Assembly: GCF_000350085.1 (NCBI RefSeq)
Contig: NZ_CAUM01000098.1
Coordinates: 1 to 64,000, forward strand
DNA: 64,000 nucleotides
From: Mesorhizobium metallidurans STM 2683
GTDB lineage: Bacteria > Pseudomonadota > Alphaproteobacteria > Rhizobiales > Rhizobiaceae
Reading direction: 5' to 3'
Positions 60,158-64,000 of this stretch are shown piece by piece (within the stretch, counting starts at the first letter, position 1; every line of letters begins with the position of its first letter). The notes beneath the pieces are model-generated. The model did not search any database. It saw only the letters and a program-made list of their open reading frames with translations, and had not been told where the DNA came from. A program made the position numbers and the translations under genes.

Positions 60158-61399
60158 GTGGACCAGAAAGTCGAAAACATCCCCTACGACGTCGAGGCGA
60201 TCCGCCGCGACTTCCCGATCCTGTCGCGGGAAGTTTACGGAAAACCTCTCGTCTATCTCGACAATGGCGCCTCGGCGCAGAAGCCGCAGGCGGTGCTCGA
60301 CGCCATCCAGCATGCGTATTCCCAGGAATACGCCAACGTCCATCGCGGCCTGCATTTCCTGTCCAATGCCGCGACCGACGCCTATGAGAACGCGCGGAAG
60401 ATAGTACAGAGGTTTTTGAACGCGCCCAGCACCGACAACATCGTCTTCACCTCCAACACCACCTCCGCGATCAACACGGTCGCCTATGGCTATGGCATGC
60501 CCAATATCGGCGAGGGCGACGAGATCGTCCTTTCGATCATGGAGCACCACTCCAACATCGTGCCCTGGCATTTCATCCGCGAGCGGCAGGGCGCCAAACT
60601 GGTCTGGGTGCCGGTCGACGACCTCGGCGTCTTCCACATCGAGGAATTCGAGAAGCGGCTGACCGACCGCACCAAGCTGGTCGCCATCACGCACATGTCG
60701 AACGCGCTGGGCACGGTGACGCCGATCAAGGAGATCGTGCGCATTGCGCATGCGCGCGGCATTCCGGTGCTGGTCGACGGCAGCCAGAGCGCCGTGCATA
60801 TGCCTGTTGACGTGCAGGATCTCGACTGCGATTTCTTCGTCTTCACCGGCCACAAGGTCTACGGACCCTCGGGCATCGGCGTGCTCTACGGCAAGAAGGA
60901 TATTCTCGCGGGCATGCGCCCATTCATGGGCGGCGGCGAGATGATCGAGGAGGTGACTGAAGACATCGTCACCTACAACGAGCCGCCGCACCGTTTCGAG
61001 GCTGGCACGCCGCCGATCGTGCAGGCGATCGGGCTGGGCGCCGCACTCGACTACATGGAAAAGATCGGCCGCGAGCGCATCGCCGCGCACGAGGCCGATC
61101 TGAAGGACTATGCGCATGAGCGGCTCAGGGCCATCAACTCGCTGCGCATCTTCGGCGATGCGCCCGGCAAGGGCGCCATCATCTCGTTCGAGTTGCAGGG
61201 CATCCACGCCCATGACGTGTCGATGGTCATCGACCGGCAGGGCGTGGCCGTCCGCGCCGGCACCCATTGCGCCCAGCCGCTGTTGAAACGCTTCGGCGTA
61301 ACCTCCACATGCAGGGCATCGTTCGGCATGTATAATACCAGGGCCGAAGTCGACGCTTTGGCGGATGCGCTCGAAAAAGCGCGAAAGTTCTTCGGGTGA
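60158..61399 (+). CDS. sufS: Cysteine desulfurase SufS
   Basis: A 413-residue group II cysteine desulfurase. PLP lysine in FVFTGHKVYGPSGIG, catalytic cysteine in RAGTHCAQPLLKRF near residue 370, and VYLDNGASAQKPQAVLDAIQ at the N-terminus. GTG 60158 is chosen because GGAAGG lies 10 nt upstream; the frame upstream falls inside the repeat at 60006-60133. It delivers sulfur to the SufBCD scaffold. Confidence 0.95.
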   Translation: MDQKVENIPYDVEAIRRDFPILSREVYGKPLVYLDNGASAQKPQAVLDAIQHAYSQEYANVHRGLHFLSNAATDAYENARKIVQRFLNAPSTDNIVFTSNTTSAINTVAYGYGMPNIGEGDEIVLSIMEHHSNIVPWHFIRERQGAKLVWVPVDDLGVFHIEEFEKRLTDRTKLVAITHMSNALGTVTPIKEIVRIAHARGIPVLVDGSQSAVHMPVDVQDLDCDFFVFTGHKVYGPSGIGVLYGKKDILAGMRPFMGGGEMIEEVTEDIVTYNEPPHRFEAGTPPIVQAIGLGAALDYMEKIGRERIAAHEADLKDYAHERLRAINSLRIFGDAPGKGAIISFELQGIHAHDVSMVIDRQGVAVRAGTHCAQPLLKRFGVTSTCRASFGMYNTRAEVDALADALEKARKFFG

Positions 61400-61404
61400 C
61401 GACC

Positions 61405-61797
61405 ATGGATGACGCTAGCCACACCACTGAGACCGCACCGGAAGCAGCAGTCAATCCGCTGGTTTCCGCCTCGGCCATTCCCGCCGACGAGTTGGCGCGG
61501 CTGACCGACGATATCGTCTCGGCGCTGAAGACGGTCTACGACCCGGAAATCCCGGCCGATATCTACGAGCTTGGCCTCATCTACAAGATCGACATCGAGG
61601 ACGACCGCTCGGTCAAGATCGACATGACGCTGACCGCGCCCGGCTGCCCGGTGGCCGGCGAAATGCCCGGCTGGGTGGAGAACGCCGTCGGCGCCGTCGA
61701 AGGCGTTTCCGGCGTCGAGGTCAACATGACCTTCGATCCGCCCTGGTCGCCCGACCGTATGTCGGAAGAGGCGCAGGTGGCGGTGGGGTGGTACTAG
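61405..61797 (+). CDS. SUF-system assembly protein SufT (DUF59/MIP18)
   Basis: A 130-residue MIP18-family protein. The DUF59 core has LKTVYDPEIPADIYELGLIY, the conserved Asp-Pro-Glu and Cys in TAPGCPVAGEMPG, and VNMTFDPPWSPDRMSEEAQ. Such proteins help transfer Fe-S clusters to targets. ATG 61405 is used; GTG 61396 overlaps the sufS stop and is an alternative. Confidence 0.92.
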   Translation: MDDASHTTETAPEAAVNPLVSASAIPADELARLTDDIVSALKTVYDPEIPADIYELGLIYKIDIEDDRSVKIDMTLTAPGCPVAGEMPGWVENAVGAVEGVSGVEVNMTFDPPWSPDRMSEEAQVAVGWY

Positions 61798-61907
61798 CGT
61801 CGGGCCAGCCAGAGGCTGGCGCACTTGCGCCAGGTAGAAAACTTCACCATTTTAGGTGAGGAATCATTCGGCAGGCCTTGAACCTGCACAGAATGGAGAA
61901 GGAAAAC

Positions 61908-62288
61908 ATGGGACGCTTCGCCGTCATCACGATGACCGAAAAAGCCGCAGACCGGGTGCGCGACATCGTCGCCACGCGGGAAAACGCGCATGGCATCCGC
62001 CTTGGCATCAAGAAGGGCGGCTGCGCCGGCATGGAATATACGGTCGATCTGGTGACCGAACCCAACACCAAGGACGATCATATCGAGCGCGACGGCGCCC
62101 ATGTCTATGTCGCGCCGGAGGCTGCGCTTTTCCTGTTCGGCACCGAAATGGATTTCGAGCAGACGACGCTGCGTACCGGCTTCACCTTCAGGAACCCGAA
62201 CCAGAGCTCGGCCTGCGGCTGCGGTGAATCCGTTGAACTGAAGCCGGCCGATCTGAAAGCGCTGGCCGAGGCGCGCGCTTCGGCCTGA
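61908..62288 (+). CDS. sufA: A-type Fe-S carrier (SufA/IscA/ErpA family)
   Basis: A 126-residue HesB/IscA-family carrier. The three conserved cysteines are present: one in KKGGCAGMEYTV and two in ACGCGES at the C-terminus. A strong ribosome-binding site (GGAGAAGG) precedes ATG 61908. It is the last gene of the suf operon, 110 bases after SufT, and is followed by an intergenic inverted repeat. Confidence 0.93.
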   Translation: MGRFAVITMTEKAADRVRDIVATRENAHGIRLGIKKGGCAGMEYTVDLVTEPNTKDDHIERDGAHVYVAPEAALFLFGTEMDFEQTTLRTGFTFRNPNQSSACGCGESVELKPADLKALAEARASA

Positions 62289-62614
62289 TTGGGCCCGCTA
62301 GTTCCTCGACACGCAAACGTTCGGGATTGCCCGAAACCTCTCAACATCGTCATCCTTGGGCGAAGCAGGAGCGAAGCTCCGTCGCGGAGACCCAAGGATC
62401 CATGCCGTAACCTTAACTGAAGAGTGCGGCGGAGCAGAATTCTGCACCGAAGCAACGCTCTGAAGTCACGGCATGGATCCTGGGGTCTGGGCCGCGTCGC
62501 TTCGCTCCTTGCTCCGCCCCAGGATGACGACGGAACAGGGGTTCGGCCAATCGCCTGGGCACAATATCCGCTAGCGCCATCCGATTCGTCAAAATTTCAG
62601 GGCTACGCAAATAG
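62289..62614. other. Intergenic region after the suf operon
   Basis: 326 bases between sufA and the convergent GFA-type gene. Most is occupied by a composite inverted repeat (62348-62530). No ORF is supported. Confidence 0.6.
62348..62530. repeat. Composite inverted-repeat element
   Basis: Arms cgtcatccttgggcgaagca...cccaaggatccatgccgtaa and their approximate reverse complement gtcacggcatggatcctggg...gccccaggatgacga bracket about 50 unpaired bases. Similar elements recur in rhizobial chromosomes. Confidence 0.65.
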
Positions 62615-63112
62615 CTACTCCACCCACATCCCCGTTCGCTTGTGCCAGTCGGCGATCGACTCCTCGGGATAGACGTCGAACGCTTTGTCCTTCTTGCCGA
62701 CCTCCGGCTCGACCCAGTTCGCCTTGTATTTCAACATCAGGTGCACCTTCTCCGGCGGTTTCGGCAGGTCGCTGTCGATCGCCGAGGCGAAGGGATGCAC
62801 CAGCTCCGGCCAGGTCGGATCGTAGAGCCAGAGCGCGGACCCACATTTCCTGCAGAAATTGCGCTCGCCTGACGAGATTTCGCATTGCGGATGCTCGTCG
62901 TCCTCGATCTCGGCCCGGTAGACGCCAAGATTGCGCTTGCCATTTATCTTCAGCGTCTCGTAGTCCGCGCCGAGATTGACGGCGAAGCCGCCACCGCCCT
63001 GCTGCTTGCGGCAGATCGAGCAGTAGCACAGCATGAACGGCACCGGCGTGTGGCTTTCCACCTCGAAGCGGACGGCATTGCAGCGGCAGGACCCTTTGAG
63101 CAGAAGCGGCAT
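62615..63112 (-). CDS. GFA-family protein (glutathione-dependent formaldehyde-activating enzyme fold)
   Basis: A 165-residue zinc protein of the GFA/CENP-V family. Zinc cysteines lie in KGSCRCNAVRF, MLCYCSICRKQQG and ERNFCRKCGSALW. The C-terminal end has YPEESIADWHKRTG. Activity with formaldehyde is doubtful for most members. ATG 63112 (MPLLLKGSC) is chosen over an extension to 63139. Confidence 0.92.
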   Translation of the reverse strand: MPLLLKGSCRCNAVRFEVESHTPVPFMLCYCSICRKQQGGGGFAVNLGADYETLKINGKRNLGVYRAEIEDDEHPQCEISSGERNFCRKCGSALWLYDPTWPELVHPFASAIDSDLPKPPEKVHLMLKYKANWVEPEVGKKDKAFDVYPEESIADWHKRTGMWVE

Positions 63113-63201
63113 GACAAAACTCCGACGAATGGCTCTCAACCTGTCAGCATGGTTTTGGTTGCGGCGATGACAAGGCCGAATCCGAATGACATGATCACGA
63201 T

Positions 63202-63525
63202 ATGGACAATGAACGCATCGCCGAACTTTTCGAAGGGCTCGGCCCGGTCAGCATACGCAAGCTGTTCGGCGGCAAGGGCATCTATTTCGACGGCGTCATC
63301 GTCGCGATCGTACTGCGCGGCGAGCTGTTGCTGAAGGCGGACGCTGAAAGCGCTCCCGATTTTGAAGCCGCCGGCTGCCGGCAATGGACCTATACCGGCT
63401 CGCGGCACGGCAAGCTGGTCTCGATGCCGTATTGGAGCATTCCCGACAGCGCCTTCGACGACCCGGACGAGATGGCGGTCTGGGCGCACCGGGCCTATGA
63501 AGCGGGGCGGCGGGCCGGGAAGTGA
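63202..63525 (+). CDS. TfoX N-terminal-domain protein
   Basis: A 107-residue protein with the TfoX/Sxy N-terminal domain: IAELFEGLGPVSIRKLFGGK, GIYFDGVIVAIVLRGELLLK and a C-terminal WSIPDSAFDDPDEMAVWAHR. It lacks the C-terminal domain of competence regulators, as do most alphaproteobacterial members, so a competence role is not implied. Confidence 0.9.
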   Translation: MDNERIAELFEGLGPVSIRKLFGGKGIYFDGVIVAIVLRGELLLKADAESAPDFEAAGCRQWTYTGSRHGKLVSMPYWSIPDSAFDDPDEMAVWAHRAYEAGRRAGK

Positions 63526-63580
63526 ACTGCACTGCCGGAGCAGTCCACTTTGAATTCGAATCCCTCACCTGACCCAGCGC

Positions 63581-64000
63581 TCACGCCAACTCCCGCGCCT
63601 CGGGCACGAGGGCCAGCGCCTCGGCAAAGGCCGCCGCCGTGAAGGCTGGTGCAAGCTCCGCATTTTCGATGGCAAGCATCGCCGCGGCAACGCCTTCGCG
63701 CAGCGCCGCAGGCAGTGCCAGGCCGTTCAGCAGGGCAGCCACCGTTGCACCCGCCAACACATCGCCGGCGCCGGCGACATCCACGATTTTCCGCGTCGGC
63801 GGCAGGACCGAGAAGGCGCCGGTCTCGTCGAAGCCGAGTACCAGACCATTGCCCGCCGTCACCACGCCGCTACTGAGGCCGGCGCGCCTTAGCCCGCCGA
63901 CGAGATCCTGATCCGTGGCGTCGGCGCTGGCCAGCGCGGTGGCCTCGCGCCGATCCATGAAGGCCAGCGCCAGGCTGCCGAGCACCGGTGTCAGCCGCTC
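63581..64000 (-). CDS. PfkB-family kinase, partial (cut by window end)
   Basis: The C-terminal 139 residues of a PfkB carbohydrate or nucleoside kinase. The catalytic ATP-binding motif is VDVAGAGDVLAGATVAALLN, preceded by a GVVTAGNGLVLGFDETG strand pair. The frame is open to base 64000, so the start lies outside. Similarity of the REATALASADATD region suggests a pseudouridine- or ribokinase-like enzyme; this is a guess. Confidence 0.85.
   Translation of the reverse strand, partial: ERLTPVLGSLALAFMDRREATALASADATDQDLVGGLRRAGLSSGVVTAGNGLVLGFDETGAFSVLPPTRKIVDVAGAGDVLAGATVAALLNGLALPAALREGVAAAMLAIENAELAPAFTAAAFAEALALVPEARELA

Overview
The window looks like chromosome of a high-GC alphaproteobacterium of the Rhizobiales, most probably Mesorhizobium or a close relative. 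This is inferred from gene order and protein character, not from a search. Supporting signs are clpP-clpX-lon-hupB in order, rplM-rpsI near a PaaI-type thioesterase and an enoyl-CoA hydratase-like gene, a long suf operon (desulfurase-sufB-orf-sufC-sufD-sufS-sufT-sufA), a lipid A galacturonic-acid type glycosyltransferase cassette, many sugar ABC transporters, and dispersed palindromes with a ccgaaaa...ttttcgg core.

Layout. 1-2.2 kb: a LysR regulator and the rplM-rpsI operon, whose leader contains a possible attenuator. 2.3-3.5 kb: a small AT-richer island of three unknown genes behind a strong promoter with an overlapping palindrome, bounded by imperfect direct repeats and abutting a shortened hicB. 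3.8-9.7 kb: thioesterase, crotonase-like, VOC, ATPase, GNAT, CoA-binding, MetY and cupin genes. 9.7-12.7 kb: a cytochrome P450 followed by a solute-binding-domain protein without a signal peptide, and small envelope proteins. 13.0-18.4 kb: clpP, clpX, lon, hupB. 18.6-28.0 kb: a sugar-use region (aldo/keto reductase, SIS isomerase, creatininase-like protein, CUT1 ABC transporter, FucU/RbsD mutarotase, PfkB kinase). 28.0-29.9 kb: an AT-richer insert with an AvcD-type anti-phage dCTP deaminase and a divergent 57-aa gene, lying against the 3' end of tRNA-Asp. 30.2-35.8 kb: tRNA-Val and a second sugar operon (ROK regulator, CUT2 ABC transporter, SDR dehydrogenase). 35.9-41.4 kb: M23 peptidase, Bcp peroxiredoxin and a giant AsmA-like protein. 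41.4-48.0 kb: a second, larger AT-richer island with a YcaO-domain protein, an unknown 147-aa partner, an adenylate cyclase-STAND ATPase-TPR protein and a cytosolic M14 carboxypeptidase. 48.0-54.4 kb: tyrS, the lipid A decoration cassette (GT2, LAB_N, GT39, PAP2), a PaiB-like protein and an alpha/beta hydrolase. 54.7-62.3 kb: the suf operon. 62.6-64.0 kb: GFA protein, TfoX-N protein and a PfkB kinase cut by the window edge.

How the genes work together. The core is housekeeping: ribosome, proteolysis, Fe-S assembly, and envelope. The sugar regions each combine uptake with one or two catabolic enzymes. The three AT-richer islands carry the accessory functions. The 41.4-48.0 kb YcaO/cyclase/carboxypeptidase island is the best candidate for an undescribed system, possibly a peptide-modification pathway. 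The 28.0-29.9 kb deaminase with its divergent small gene is the best candidate for phage defence.
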